Part shown: piece by piece, positions 43,891 to 53,651 of the stretch
How the letters are laid out: the number at the start of each line of letters is the position of its first letter
How positions within the stretch are numbered: the stretch's first letter is position 1
DNA from: Melioribacter sp051488665
GTDB lineage: Bacteria > Bacteroidota > Ignavibacteria > Ignavibacteriales > Melioribacteraceae
Direction of reading: 5' to 3'
Length of the DNA stretch: 64,000 nucleotides
Assembly: GCF_051488665.1 (NCBI RefSeq)
Contig: NZ_JBPSEG010000005.1
Span: 62,001-126,000 of the forward strand
Program-made: the position numbers and the translations under genes
Notes under the pieces: model-generated
Databases searched by the model: none
Told to the model about the DNA's origin: nothing
The model's input: only the letters and a program-made list of their open reading frames with translations

Positions 43891-46800
43891 TTAATTTACA
43901 GCCTCTGCTTTCAGGCTGTATGCCCCGGTCAGTTCCGATATTTTTTCGGTAAACATAATCATGAATTTGAGTATATCTTCGGGATTATTAAAATTATTCG
44001 TTATTTCGAGTTTAAGCAGATCCTTTTGCTGAACGAAGCGCACTTTCTTGCCGAAGTTCGAGTTGATGTATTCGAGTATACTGACAAATTTATTTTTATA
44101 ATAATCTTCCCTGCTCCCTTTGGGCAGAATTACAATTACTTTTTCCCTTTGGATTACAATCCTTTCCCACAAAGCAAACGAAGCGTAAAAACGGAGGCGC
44201 GCCACGTCGATCAAGTTTACCACGACTCGCGGCATTTTGCCGAAGCGGTCTTCCATTTCTTCAATAATTTCTTCTGATTCTTCGATTTTGACCATCGAAA
44301 ACAAAGCCGTGTAAAAGCCAAGTCTGTCGGACTGATCGGGCATATAACCGGCGGGGATGCCGATTTCAAAGTATGTATCGATTGTAGGTTCGGAGCGTTC
44401 GACTTGTTTGGGCAGATCGCTGAATATTTCTTTGAACTCGCTTTCTTTCAGTTCTTCCACCGCTTCGTCGACCAGTTTAAGATAGAGGTCGAAACCGACA
44501 GAGTCGATAAATCCGCTTTGTTCAGTGCCCAGTAAATTTCCGGCTCCTCTAATCTCAAGGTCGCGCATCGATAAACTGAAGCCTTCTCCCAAATCGGTAT
44601 ACTCCTCGATTGCCTGCAGACGGCGGAACGCTTTTTTTGTAATAGTATTGACTGAAGGCACAAGGAAATAAGCGTATGCCTGCCTATCGCTACGTCCTAC
44701 TCTGCCGCGCAGCTGATGCAGCTCCGCCAGTCCGAATCTGTCGGCGCGATTGACTATTATGGTATTTACACTCGGAATATCAATACCCGATTCGATAATT
44801 TTAGTCGAAATGAGCATGTCGTATTTTTTTTCGAGGAAGTCGTGAATCACTTTTTCGAGCTGTGCGGGTTTTAACTGTCCGTGAGCAATTCCGACTTTAA
44901 TTTCCGGAATATGCTTCATGATATATGCGGCTATCTTTTCTATCGACTGCACTCTGTCGTGTATAAAATAAACCTGTCCGCCTCTTTTAATTTCGTTAAG
45001 AACCCACTCTCTTACTTTTTGAATGTCGAACGAATCAACTTTAGTAAAGATCGGCTGCCTGTTAGGCGGAGGAGTAGCAATAATCGAGAGGTCGCGCGCG
45101 CCGAGCAATGAAAGATTCAAAGTTCTCGGTATTGGCGTCGCCGTAAGCGTCAGCGTATCAACGTCGGCTCGCAAAGATCTTAATTTTTCTTTTGCCATTA
45201 CTCCGAATCGGTGTTCTTCGTCGATTATTAAAAGCCCCAGATCCCAGAAGCGGATATCTTTCGACAACAACCGGTGCGTTCCTATTATAATGTCAACTTC
45301 GCCGCGAGCAAGTTTTTCGACAATCTCTTTTTGTTCTTTAGCCGACCGGAATCTCGACAGGACTTCAATTCTCACGGGGAACTGAGCGAGCCTGTCACGA
45401 AATGTGTTGTAATGTTGTTCTGCCAAAATCGTAGTGGGCACAAGCAGCGCTACCTGCTTATTGTCGTTTACGGCTTTGAAAGCCGCTCTTACTGCAATCT
45501 CGGTTTTACCGAATCCTACGTCCCCGCAAACGAGCCTGTCCATCGGAATTTCATTTTCCATATCGGTTTTAACTTCTTCGGTAACTCGCGCCTGATCTGG
45601 AGTGTCTTCGTACATAAAAGAAGCTTCAAGTTCCTTTTGCCAGATGGTATCGGGACTGAAAGCAAAACCTTTCGACATTTTTCTTTTGGCGTAAATAGTA
45701 ATAAGCTGTCGGGCGGCTTCTTTGATTTTGTTTTTTACTTTTTTCTTTGTCGATTTCCACTCGCCGGAGCCGAGCGTCGAAAGATTCGGTTTGGCGTTGT
45801 CTCCCGAAGAATATTTTTTGACAAGCGACAGATAATTAAGATTAACGTAAACCACACCGCCCTCGGCATACAGAATCTTTATCGATTCCTGTTCCACATT
45901 GCCGATTTTGATCGTTTGTAAACCGGCATATTGACCGATTCCGAAATTTTCGTGCACCACATAGTCGCCTATTTTAAGGTTCGATAGGTCTCTGGCTTTC
46001 GATTTTTTCGACGCCCTTTTAACCTTTTTCTGAGCTTCGGAAAGCCGCGTTCTGTACGGTTTATTGAAAATCTGATAATCCGTCATCAGGAGAAACCGGT
46101 CTTCCTTCACTGCAAATCCCGATTTCACCGGCAATTCGATAATCTTGATTAATCCGCTTTCATAATATTTTTGAACTTTCTCGTCGTATTCCGTTAACAA
46201 ATCATTAAGGCGTTTTTTCTGAAGTTCGTTTTCAACCGCAATCAATATTTCGAATTCCCGGGCGGCGTATTTATTCAGAGACGCAAAGAGGAGCTCGTAA
46301 TTTGAATTGATATGCGGAGCCTCGCTCAAACCGAGGTCTATCCTTTCGTCGCGAATTCCGATGTGATCTTCCAGAATCCAAAAAGCGTTTTTTTCGAACA
46401 GCGATTCCATCCGGAATTCGAGTTTATTGTTTCCATCAACTTTTTTATTGGAGTAATTATCGATTTCGTTATCATAAAGTTCGTATCTCAATTCTTCGTC
46501 GAGTTCGTCCTTACTGCCGTCGTCGGCTGCAACCGTTTCGTTACTGCTGCCGAGATTACCAAGGTGGTAATCCGAGGCAAAAACGTAGGGCGATTCGAGA
46601 TAGTCGAAAATATCAGAAGTCATTTCGCCTTCGGCGCATGACGAAGCGAGAGTAACGGAATCGACTTTGTGAGTGGAGCGCTGCGATTCGGGATCGAAGT
46701 ACCGGATCGATTCGATAAAATCTCCGTCGAATTCAACGCGGCAGGGCAATTTTTCACTGTAGGACCAGAAATCGATTATCGATCCGCGCAGCGCATATTC

Positions 46801-47280
46801 GCCCGGCTGATCTACATATTTATCCTGGTCGTAATTGATCAGGTTGAGATATTCGATGAGTTGATCGTACGGGAGCTCTCCGCCTATTTCGACTTTTGTT
46901 GTGTTCTTTCCCAGTGTATCTCTGGAAGGAAGTTTCACCTTGAGCAGTTCATAAGTAGAAACGAGAATGAACGATTTGCGGTTCGAAATGTCGGTTAATT
47001 TTTCCTGAATGTCGTCGCCTTCTAAATCTTCGAGCGCAATCAAATCGTCCGACAAACCGAGCAAAGCAATCTCGACGCTCAACTCCTTCAGCTCGCGGGG
47101 CGATGCAGCCAATATCAATATCTGCATCCCTTTGCGATAAAAAGATCGAACAAAAAGACTCTTGAACGAACCTTCCAATGGCGATACGAAAACTTTCTTT
47201 TGCTTTCGTTCAAGCAACCCGGCAAGTTTACCGTACGGCGTTAATTTTTCTATAATTTGTTCACTCATAATGTAATTCAT
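43891..47280 (-). CDS. mfd: Transcription-repair coupling factor
   Basis: ATP-driven translocase that removes RNA polymerase stalled at DNA damage and recruits UvrA. A 1129-residue protein close to the E. coli length. Domain order: UvrB-homology region (~30-350), the RNA-polymerase-interaction (CarD-like) domain from KIGDYVVHENFGIGQYAGL (~436-454), the RecG-like helicase with Walker A GDVGFGKTE (586-594) and DEEH (687-690), and a C-terminal TRCF domain (~1010-1110). An acidic, low-complexity insert lies at ~246-285. Start may be ATG 47280 or the fourth codon downstream (MSEQII, 47268). It has its own promoter and a stem-loop leader. Confidence 0.95.
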   Translation of the reverse strand: MNYIMSEQIIEKLTPYGKLAGLLERKQKKVFVSPLEGSFKSLFVRSFYRKGMQILILAASPRELKELSVEIALLGLSDDLIALEDLEGDDIQEKLTDISNRKSFILVSTYELLKVKLPSRDTLGKNTTKVEIGGELPYDQLIEYLNLINYDQDKYVDQPGEYALRGSIIDFWSYSEKLPCRVEFDGDFIESIRYFDPESQRSTHKVDSVTLASSCAEGEMTSDIFDYLESPYVFASDYHLGNLGSSNETVAADDGSKDELDEELRYELYDNEIDNYSNKKVDGNNKLEFRMESLFEKNAFWILEDHIGIRDERIDLGLSEAPHINSNYELLFASLNKYAAREFEILIAVENELQKKRLNDLLTEYDEKVQKYYESGLIKIIELPVKSGFAVKEDRFLLMTDYQIFNKPYRTRLSEAQKKVKRASKKSKARDLSNLKIGDYVVHENFGIGQYAGLQTIKIGNVEQESIKILYAEGGVVYVNLNYLSLVKKYSSGDNAKPNLSTLGSGEWKSTKKKVKNKIKEAARQLITIYAKRKMSKGFAFSPDTIWQKELEASFMYEDTPDQARVTEEVKTDMENEIPMDRLVCGDVGFGKTEIAVRAAFKAVNDNKQVALLVPTTILAEQHYNTFRDRLAQFPVRIEVLSRFRSAKEQKEIVEKLARGEVDIIIGTHRLLSKDIRFWDLGLLIIDEEHRFGVMAKEKLRSLRADVDTLTLTATPIPRTLNLSLLGARDLSIIATPPPNRQPIFTKVDSFDIQKVREWVLNEIKRGGQVYFIHDRVQSIEKIAAYIMKHIPEIKVGIAHGQLKPAQLEKVIHDFLEKKYDMLISTKIIESGIDIPSVNTIIVNRADRFGLAELHQLRGRVGRSDRQAYAYFLVPSVNTITKKAFRRLQAIEEYTDLGEGFSLSMRDLEIRGAGNLLGTEQSGFIDSVGFDLYLKLVDEAVEELKESEFKEIFSDLPKQVERSEPTIDTYFEIGIPAGYMPDQSDRLGFYTALFSMVKIEESEEIIEEMEDRFGKMPRVVVNLIDVARLRFYASFALWERIVIQREKVIVILPKGSREDYYKNKFVSILEYINSNFGKKVRFVQQKDLLKLEITNNFNNPEDILKFMIMFTEKISELTGAYSLKAEAVN

Positions 47281-47293
47281 TTAAAACGGCGCA

Positions 47294-47322
47294 CGCTTTC
47301 CTTCTTTCTCTGAAGGAAAGCG
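47294..47322 (-). promoter_or_regulatory. 5' leader stem-loop of mfd (or aminotransferase terminator)
   Basis: A perfect 11-base-pair stem (CGCTTTCCTTC with GAAGGAAAGCG) with a 7-base loop, 14 bases before the mfd start. The promoter at 47329-47359 puts the mfd transcription start within a few bases of the stem, so the hairpin would cap the 5' end of the mRNA. There is no T tract right behind it on the minus strand, which speaks against a simple terminator for the upstream aminotransferase gene, though termination there is still possible. Confidence 0.6.
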
Positions 47323-47328
47323 GTTTTA

Positions 47329-47359
47329 CAAATATATTTTCAAATACGACTTTACTCAA
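47329..47359 (-). promoter_or_regulatory. FCB-type sigma-A promoter of mfd
   Basis: Minus strand: TTG (47359-47357), exactly 20 bases, TATATTTG (47336-47329), a full match to TTG/TAnnTTTG. The TTG overlaps the stop codon of the aminotransferase gene (47356-47358). Confidence 0.6.
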
Positions 47360-48555
47360 ACCAACAGTTCAAGGGCGTTCTTAATTCTTTTAATTCCTTC
47401 CGCTATCCTGTCCATCGAAGTAGAGAATGAAATTCTAATGCAATTTTGATTGCCGAATGCTATACCCGGAACAACCACAACGCGCGCTTCGTTCAAAAGA
47501 AAAAGGGAAAATTCGAATACGTCGTTAATAACTTTGTCTTTGAATTTTTTGCCGAGATAATAAGCTACGTTAGGGAATATATAAAAAGCTCCTTCGGGTT
47601 TGGATAAAACTATACCTTCGATCGAATTTAATTCTTCGAAAATAAAATCTCGTCTTTTTTCGAATTCCTTTCGCATAATCTCCACGGATTCCTGCGGACC
47701 TTTTAAAGCTTCCAGCGCGGCATACTGGGAAACAGTGGACGCGTTGGATGTGGAATGGCTTTGTACTTTTGCCATTGCTTTGATAATTTCCCGATCCGCA
47801 GCCGCATATCCTATACGCCACCCCGTCATCGAATAAGCTTTCGAGTGTCCGTTTACCAGAACCGTTCTTCTTTTGATATCTTCGCCGAGAGAGGCTACGC
47901 TTTGGAAGCGGAGACCGTCATAAATTATCTTCTCGTAAATTTCATCGGTCAAAATCAGATAATCGCCTTTCCGGAACGTTTCTTTCAAAGCGTTTAATTC
48001 GTTTTCATGAAACAAGCTCCCCGTAGGATTAGACGGATTACATAAAATCAACATTTTTGTATTCGGAGTTAGAGAGGATTCCAAAAGTTCGGGCGTTAAT
48101 TTATAGCCCGCTTCGATTGAAGTATTTATAATAACGGGATTGCCTCCCGCCAGTTTGACCATTTCGGGATACGACACATAATATGGAGCCGGAATCAGTA
48201 CGTCGTCGCCTTCGCCCACAAGCGCTTGGATGGCGTTATAAACGCACTGCTTAGCCCCGTTCGACACAATTATTTCATCGGTAGAATAAGAAAGTCCGTT
48301 ATCCTTTTCGAGTTTCTCAGCAATTGCGCCGCGCAGTTCGGGAATTCCAGTATTTGCCGTATATTTGGTTAAATTCAGCTCGATGGCTTTTATTGCGGCG
48401 TTTTTGATATTATCGGGCGTCGGTAAATCGGGCTCGCCCACGCTGAAATCCACAACGTCTTCGCCTTGCCGGCGCAATTCGATAGCCCTTTGAGCAATCT
48501 GCATCGTAAGAGACGTTATGGCGCGATTTATTCTTTCGGGAAATTCGAAATTCAT
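47356..48555 (-). CDS. PLP-dependent aminotransferase, aspartate aminotransferase-like (class I)
   Basis: A 399-residue class I/II aminotransferase (subgroup I-gamma, AspC/prephenate-type). Motifs: DFSVGEPDLPTPDNIK near the N-terminus, YTANTGIPELRGAIAEKL, ILCNPSNPTGSLF, TDEIYEKIIYDG, the PLP Lys239 in NGHSKAYSMTGWRIGY, and the carboxylate-binding Arg in NQNCIRISFSTS. It likely makes aspartate from oxaloacetate and glutamate; use of prephenate or aromatic substrates cannot be excluded. It lies 58 bases after ccmB. A TATCTTTG element (48592-48585) suggests its own promoter, although no TTG stands at the right distance. Confidence 0.9.
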   Translation of the reverse strand: MNFEFPERINRAITSLTMQIAQRAIELRRQGEDVVDFSVGEPDLPTPDNIKNAAIKAIELNLTKYTANTGIPELRGAIAEKLEKDNGLSYSTDEIIVSNGAKQCVYNAIQALVGEGDDVLIPAPYYVSYPEMVKLAGGNPVIINTSIEAGYKLTPELLESSLTPNTKMLILCNPSNPTGSLFHENELNALKETFRKGDYLILTDEIYEKIIYDGLRFQSVASLGEDIKRRTVLVNGHSKAYSMTGWRIGYAAADREIIKAMAKVQSHSTSNASTVSQYAALEALKGPQESVEIMRKEFEKRRDFIFEELNSIEGIVLSKPEGAFYIFPNVAYYLGKKFKDKVINDVFEFSLFLLNEARVVVVPGIAFGNQNCIRISFSTSMDRIAEGIKRIKNALELLV

Positions 48556-48613
48556 AATTTGATTATTGTTTTATTTTCAGTTGACAAAGATAATAAATTA
48601 ACGTGTACCGAAT

Positions 48614-49273
48614 TTATTCTTTCCATATAAAATCGAAAAGCAGATACGAAGCCGTTAACATAATAACGTCGTAGGATACCAGTACGAGTATCTCGGTCAT
48701 CGAATCGGCAACGCTGTTTCCGTCCATTGCAAATTTCGTGAGCTCGAGGAGAATTAAAATGAGCGGCAGAAGAATCGGAAATGAAAGCACGGGATAGAGC
48801 GTCCCTTTGGAGGAAGCCTTGGATATAATAGCCGCGATTATAGTGGAAGAAACGGCAATTCCGACATTCCCCAGCAAGAACGCAATTAAGAAGAGCAGAT
48901 AATTATTTATAATAAAAGATTCGAAGAGGACTGCAAAGAGAAAAGTAATTGCAAAGTTCATAAGAAATACAAGTATAAGGTTGAAAAGCAGTTTGCCAGA
49001 AAAAATAGTGGACGGCGCAGCTATCAAATGGAGAGTAAGAGTAGTGCCGCGCTCCTCTTCGGAAACGAACGCTCTGGAAAGACCCGACATCGCCGAGAAA
49101 AAAATAACCACCCACAACAATCCTCCGGTCAAATATTCGCTTATCTTTTCGCTCCCGATCGAAAACATTATTACGCTTATGGTAACAAGAATAAACATCG
49201 AAAGGGCATTTAAAGCATAACGCGTTCTTAGCTCCGATTCCCAGTCTTTTTTGAACAGATAATAAGCTTTCAT
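48614..49273 (-). CDS. ccmB: Heme exporter protein CcmB-like ABC permease
   Basis: A 219-residue membrane protein with six hydrophobic segments. The N-terminus (KKDWESELRTRYALNALSMF) and the segment FVSEEERGTTLTLHLIAAPS are typical of CcmB, the membrane subunit of the CcmAB ATPase that releases holo-CcmE during cytochrome c maturation. It directly follows the ATPase gene with a one-base gap. The other ccm genes (ccmC, ccmE, ccmF) are not in the window, and in the FCB group the pair may sit away from them, so the heme role rests on homology alone. Confidence 0.85.
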   Translation of the reverse strand: MKAYYLFKKDWESELRTRYALNALSMFILVTISVIMFSIGSEKISEYLTGGLLWVVIFFSAMSGLSRAFVSEEERGTTLTLHLIAAPSTIFSGKLLFNLILVFLMNFAITFLFAVLFESFIINNYLLFLIAFLLGNVGIAVSSTIIAAIISKASSKGTLYPVLSFPILLPLILILLELTKFAMDGNSVADSMTEILVLVSYDVIMLTASYLLFDFIWKE

Positions 49274-49274
49274 A

Positions 49275-49916
49275 TTAATTGCCGTTATTCTTAAAATTTT
49301 CCAGATTGATTATTTCGCCGCAGAGCGCAAGGTCGGATTCCTCGTTCGACGCTATTATAAAAAGTTTATCGCTTCGGTTTTTGTCGATAATTTCATAAAC
49401 CTTTTCTTTTCCCGGAGTATCCAGATTAGACGTCGGCTCGTCGAGGATTACCATCCGCGGGTTGTGAATCAACGCAAAGATAAATTTCAGACGCTGTTTC
49501 ATACCGGAAGAATAGCCTCTGATAACGTCGTCTTTCCTTTTATAAATATTCAACTCGTTTAAAAGATAGTCCGCATATTCTTCGTCGAATCCGACTCCCC
49601 TGATTTTTGAAAAATAGAGGAGGTTTTCACGCGCGGTAAATTCGTCGTAAAGAAACAAATAAGGCGAAACAAATCCGATGTAATTGTGAAGACGTTCGTA
49701 ATTTATCTTTTTGTCTCCGTCAAGATGAATTACTTTTCCTTTTGTAGGAGAAATCAAATTGGCGATAATTTTAACAATCGTCGATTTTCCCGAACCGTTG
49801 GGACCGGCGACTCCGTAAATATTACCGGAATCGAAACGATGATTGACGCCGTTAAAAACAAGTCTTCTGCCGAAGTACTTTACAAGATTTTCAAGAATTA
49901 CGCTGTAATTATTCAT
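49275..49916 (-). CDS. ccmA: ABC transporter ATP-binding protein, CcmA-like
   Basis: A 213-residue ATPase with Walker A GPNGSGKST (38-46), the signature YSSGMKQRLKF and Walker B MVILDEPTSNLD followed by the switch region. The short length and its pairing with a CcmB permease point to the ATPase of the cytochrome c maturation system, although the sequence itself is also compatible with a general export ATPase. It overlaps the MXAN_6640 protease gene upstream by eight bases and precedes ccmB by one base, so all are on one message. Confidence 0.83.
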   Translation of the reverse strand: MNNYSVILENLVKYFGRRLVFNGVNHRFDSGNIYGVAGPNGSGKSTIVKIIANLISPTKGKVIHLDGDKKINYERLHNYIGFVSPYLFLYDEFTARENLLYFSKIRGVGFDEEYADYLLNELNIYKRKDDVIRGYSSGMKQRLKFIFALIHNPRMVILDEPTSNLDTPGKEKVYEIIDKNRSDKLFIIASNEESDLALCGEIINLENFKNNGN

Positions 49917-51522
49917 TAATCACCACGAATTTTCCTTTTTTAGTCTCGTCGTCCGCTTTAATAACATAAAAATAAATTCCGGATGAAAGCCTTTCGCCGC
50001 TTTTGTCAAGCGCGTCCCATTTAATCAGATTTTTATCGGAAACAAAAACCCGGAGTTCTCCTGAAAAAATTAAGTCCATGTCGATCGAAAAAACATACAG
50101 ATCTGCCATGCCGCTCAAAGAACGGGGAGACGGCAGATAAATAAAATTATCCGTAGCATAATTGAACGGCTGCGGGAAAGGAAATTCTTCTCTGGTTATA
50201 ACAGTTGTGGAATCGATCAATCTGTTATTCAACACCGAATTTTCGGTAATAAGAAATGAGGATTGGCAAACCAATTTGGAATAATAATTATCGGTAATCC
50301 ATCTGTAGCCTCCGTCGTCGTGATCGGCAAGGAAATATTTAAGAGGTAATTCGGACGAAGGATTTTGCACTCCGTTTGTAACGTCGCTGTTCGAGAGAAT
50401 TGCAGTGAGAGTGTCGACAAGCGAAACAAAAGAGATGTAATTTACAGAAGCGGGTCTGGTATTAATATCCACCGAAACGACCGGCTTGTCGAAATCGATA
50501 TTCATCAGGGGTTTTATTACGGGATAGTTTTCCGCTTCTTCGAAATACTTGCCCGGTTTTGATCTGTATCCGGTAAAATAAATCCAGTTCGAAAACTCGG
50601 CAAATTCCGTCTTAAAGTCGGAACCGTATTCTTTAATGGCGTCGGCAATAGCATAAAGCGCGCGTTCTTCTTTCATTAACTCCCAGGTTCTTTTGAGTAT
50701 TTCGAATCCGAACCTGTCTTTCAAAAAGATATTCCAGATTGCGAGATTGTAACCGCTGTTCTGAGAAAACGAACGGTTCGTATTTACAAAATACGAGTAG
50801 ATGTAAGCGTAATAATCGTTGATGTCGTCGAATACAAACTCTTCCATTGCCGTTGAAGAAAGCTCGTGATAATACTGATCGGTCGACCTGTAGATATAAT
50901 TTCCCACCTGGATTGCATGATGGAATTCGTGAGCTGCCGAAACCCTTGCGCCGTCGATACCCTGAGTGTAATAACGGTCGAAGTCGTTGTCGATAACAAT
51001 ATAACTTGTATAAGTTTCCGTCCCGATCAAATCTTCCGTTCGCGTTTCCCCGTAGAGACCGCCGCTCATGTTCTGAATGTAGACGTCGTACCTGTCGTCT
51101 CCTCCGCCGTAATCTTTGGGAGGCGGCGGATATCCCAGTATATTAACTTCGTAGTTATAGACAGAATCGAGAGCTTCTGACAAAAGATTCAAATCGTAAG
51201 CAGGTTTGTGCAGTCCCGATTTATTAAAATGGATTCTAAAAAAACCCGATTTAGTGACAAAACTCGTATCCGTCTGAGGTCTGCTCAAATATGACGACAA
51301 AATCTGACGCTGTTTTATGCTGAAGTTCGAATAGTTTTCTTTGATTTGATTATAGATGCCGGTTCCGCATTTTACGTAATCGCCCGGCGAGTAGACCGCT
51401 GATTTCAAACCGGACTCATAACGTCCTCTCGTATAAAGAAAATAATTGTAAAGCGAATCGAGATTTTGAGCATAGTAATCGATCGTAATAAATAACGCCA
51501 GCAGAAAGAACAATTTCTTCAT
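49909..51522 (-). CDS. MXAN_6640-family secreted metalloprotease with C-terminal sorting-like domain
   Basis: A 537-residue secreted protein with signal peptide (1-18, ending YYAQ). The zinc motif HEFHH (198-202) in SAAHEFHHAIQVGNY is followed by ELSSTAMEEFVFDDINDY, where a glutamate may be the third ligand. This is the pattern of the MXAN_6640 family of putative metalloproteases. The last ~60 residues form a strand-rich tail (VSDKNLIKWDALDKSGERLS, then SSGIYFYVIKADDETKKGKF) that resembles the C-terminal part of type IX sorting domains but lacks the NPFNP start. It overlaps the FG-GAP gene by four bases and ccmA by eight. Substrate unknown. Confidence 0.82.
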   Translation of the reverse strand: MKKLFFLLALFITIDYYAQNLDSLYNYFLYTRGRYESGLKSAVYSPGDYVKCGTGIYNQIKENYSNFSIKQRQILSSYLSRPQTDTSFVTKSGFFRIHFNKSGLHKPAYDLNLLSEALDSVYNYEVNILGYPPPPKDYGGGDDRYDVYIQNMSGGLYGETRTEDLIGTETYTSYIVIDNDFDRYYTQGIDGARVSAAHEFHHAIQVGNYIYRSTDQYYHELSSTAMEEFVFDDINDYYAYIYSYFVNTNRSFSQNSGYNLAIWNIFLKDRFGFEILKRTWELMKEERALYAIADAIKEYGSDFKTEFAEFSNWIYFTGYRSKPGKYFEEAENYPVIKPLMNIDFDKPVVSVDINTRPASVNYISFVSLVDTLTAILSNSDVTNGVQNPSSELPLKYFLADHDDGGYRWITDNYYSKLVCQSSFLITENSVLNNRLIDSTTVITREEFPFPQPFNYATDNFIYLPSPRSLSGMADLYVFSIDMDLIFSGELRVFVSDKNLIKWDALDKSGERLSSGIYFYVIKADDETKKGKFVVINE

Positions 51523-53651
51523 CTAAGAATTCTCAATTTAATTATGTTTTTATCGGACCCGGGAGCATAAAGGATCAGGTCGCTATTATTTTTAAAAGGA
51601 ATTGAAATATAATTATTAACTGTGTCAGAATCCAAAACGGTACCGGTTTCAACCGTTTTGAAATTATCCGTCAAAACTATTTTTCTCAAAATGTTTTTCA
51701 CCGCGTCTACAAAAAATACTTCCAATCGATTTCCCTTCTTTTTGAATTGAAAAGCGCGCTCGACCGGTCTTGTATTTTTGAATTCGCGCGCCACAATCTT
51801 GTCGTTTGCAAGCAGGACAAATTTGGCATTGTCCCCTTCCGTCAGTATTGCCGCTGCAATCGATAAGTTTGATTCCGGGTCGTTATAAATCTCGAGGTAA
51901 ATCTTTGTTAAATCCGAAAGATTGTACGCTCCTAAATAAACGCTGTCCGCCATAGCGGCAAATCTTTTAATATCTTTTTTTACTAAAAACAGACTGTCGT
52001 TTTTATTAATCAAGGAATAGACCGCCGGATATGTTTCATATTCAAGCGCCGCCGCCAGTACGTCGGCTCCAGCGCTGTCAGCGCCCGAACGCACGAATCT
52101 GAAATCCCTGTAGTCGTATGTTTCCAGAAGCAGGCTCGATTTATTTTGCGTGAGGGCATAAATTCTTTGTCTGTCTTCCAATCGATCGTTAAATAAGAGC
52201 AAGTCTTTAATTCTTCCTTTTGTGTAAAGAATTCTGCGGGTCGGTCGGAACGAGTCGAGTCGCAGTATCTCAATTAAAGATGTATTCGGATTGTACAAGT
52301 AGAAATCGATTTTATTTTTGCGTTTGACGCTTTTGACTATACTGTAACTGTTCTGAAGAGGATATCGATAAAGAGCATCCGGTATCAATGCTTTTGAAAG
52401 AGTCGTCAAAATCAGGTTGTTTGAATTTTTATCTATATAAAAAAATGCTTCCGGAATATTGTGTTCGCCTGGCACAAATCCCAGCGAAAGCGCCTCGGCT
52501 CCAAAGCTCGTTATATCGGCATTCGCAAATTTATTTATCTTTGATATTACGACTATTTTACCGTTTCTCAATAGAAGCGCGAGTTTACTCGATCCTTTTT
52601 CTTTATAAACGGCAAGATCAACCAGGTTTCTGTCTTTATATACCGGCAGCGGTTCATAAAATTCCGAACCGCCTTTGCCGTAGATCAGATACACTTCGCC
52701 TTCGGAATAACTTGCAGTTAAAAGATCTTCGATTCCGTCGCCGTTAAAATCCGACACATTCAAGATATCCGATTTAACCGGGAGCTCGATTTCAAACTTG
52801 TTAAGGAACGACGAAACTGTATCGCCGACAAAAACGCTTAATCGGTCGCCGTACGAAATCAGCAAGTCGGTAAATCCGTCGGAATTAATGTCCGAAACAA
52901 TCAGGTCTTCCGGGTAGTCGGAGAGTTCAATTTTTCTCGACTCGGAAAAAGATAATTCCTGATTGTTATAAAAAAACACAAGCCGGTTAGCAAAAATATC
53001 GTAGGCAACTAAATCGTTATAACCGTCGTAGTCAAAGTCCGCATTTGCAATCAAAGGGAAAACTCTTTCGTCGGTAATTTGTGAAAACGCATAATTGTTT
53101 TTTTCGGCATTAACCAAAGTCAAGCCTTCGAATGCATAACCGCTAACAATTATTTCTTTGAATCCGTCGTTGTCGAGGTCGACACAAGTAATTCGAGAGG
53201 GTATATCGTCAAACTTTTTAATTTTCTTTCTCGATATTATTCCGTTTTTCGAGACTGTAATAAAACCAATATTCCTGTTTTTTCTGGAAAGCCAGCAAAA
53301 GACATTAGAATTTTTAGTTGAGCCGTGGAATTCGAGATCGTTAATCGTCTGCCCGACATTGAACATGCGGTGTTTATTACCCGAAACAACCGCCATCAAA
53401 TTTTTATTATTCTTCAACAGGACGAACTCATACGAACCGTCGCTGTCGAGATCGGCGGGTATAATCTTGTCAGGAAAAATTTCAGCGTTCTCCCTGAAGC
53501 CGTCAAAGAGAACCTCTGTTTTACAAAAACCGTTAATTGGGATTTGAGCGGATAACGAAGATGCAAAAAAAAGGAGAACCAGAAAAATATTAAGCGGTAT
53601 TGAGTCTTTGCTTGCGCCTTTGAAGAGCTTCTTCGTAGCGTTTTTGTTCAT
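51519..53651 (-). CDS. Exported FG-GAP/VCBS beta-propeller protein
   Basis: A 710-residue exported protein. I choose the ATG at 53651 (MNKNATKKLF), which gives a positive start and then a hydrophobic IFLVLLFFASSLSAQ signal; the frame is open further upstream to 53702, and this start overlaps the thioesterase gene by 62 bases, so a later non-ATG start is possible. The protein carries repeated calcium-type motifs of the FG-GAP/VCBS kind: PADLDSDGSYEFVLLK, CVDLDNDGFKEIIVSGY, NADFDYDGYNDLVAYD, VSDINSDGFTDLLISY, VSDFNGDGIEDLLTA. These form a beta-propeller used in surface or secreted proteins. It overlaps the protease gene by four bases, and the two products probably act outside the cell together. 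Confidence 0.82.
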   Translation of the reverse strand: MNKNATKKLFKGASKDSIPLNIFLVLLFFASSLSAQIPINGFCKTEVLFDGFRENAEIFPDKIIPADLDSDGSYEFVLLKNNKNLMAVVSGNKHRMFNVGQTINDLEFHGSTKNSNVFCWLSRKNRNIGFITVSKNGIISRKKIKKFDDIPSRITCVDLDNDGFKEIIVSGYAFEGLTLVNAEKNNYAFSQITDERVFPLIANADFDYDGYNDLVAYDIFANRLVFFYNNQELSFSESRKIELSDYPEDLIVSDINSDGFTDLLISYGDRLSVFVGDTVSSFLNKFEIELPVKSDILNVSDFNGDGIEDLLTASYSEGEVYLIYGKGGSEFYEPLPVYKDRNLVDLAVYKEKGSSKLALLLRNGKIVVISKINKFANADITSFGAEALSLGFVPGEHNIPEAFFYIDKNSNNLILTTLSKALIPDALYRYPLQNSYSIVKSVKRKNKIDFYLYNPNTSLIEILRLDSFRPTRRILYTKGRIKDLLLFNDRLEDRQRIYALTQNKSSLLLETYDYRDFRFVRSGADSAGADVLAAALEYETYPAVYSLINKNDSLFLVKKDIKRFAAMADSVYLGAYNLSDLTKIYLEIYNDPESNLSIAAAILTEGDNAKFVLLANDKIVAREFKNTRPVERAFQFKKKGNRLEVFFVDAVKNILRKIVLTDNFKTVETGTVLDSDTVNNYISIPFKNNSDLILYAPGSDKNIIKLRILR

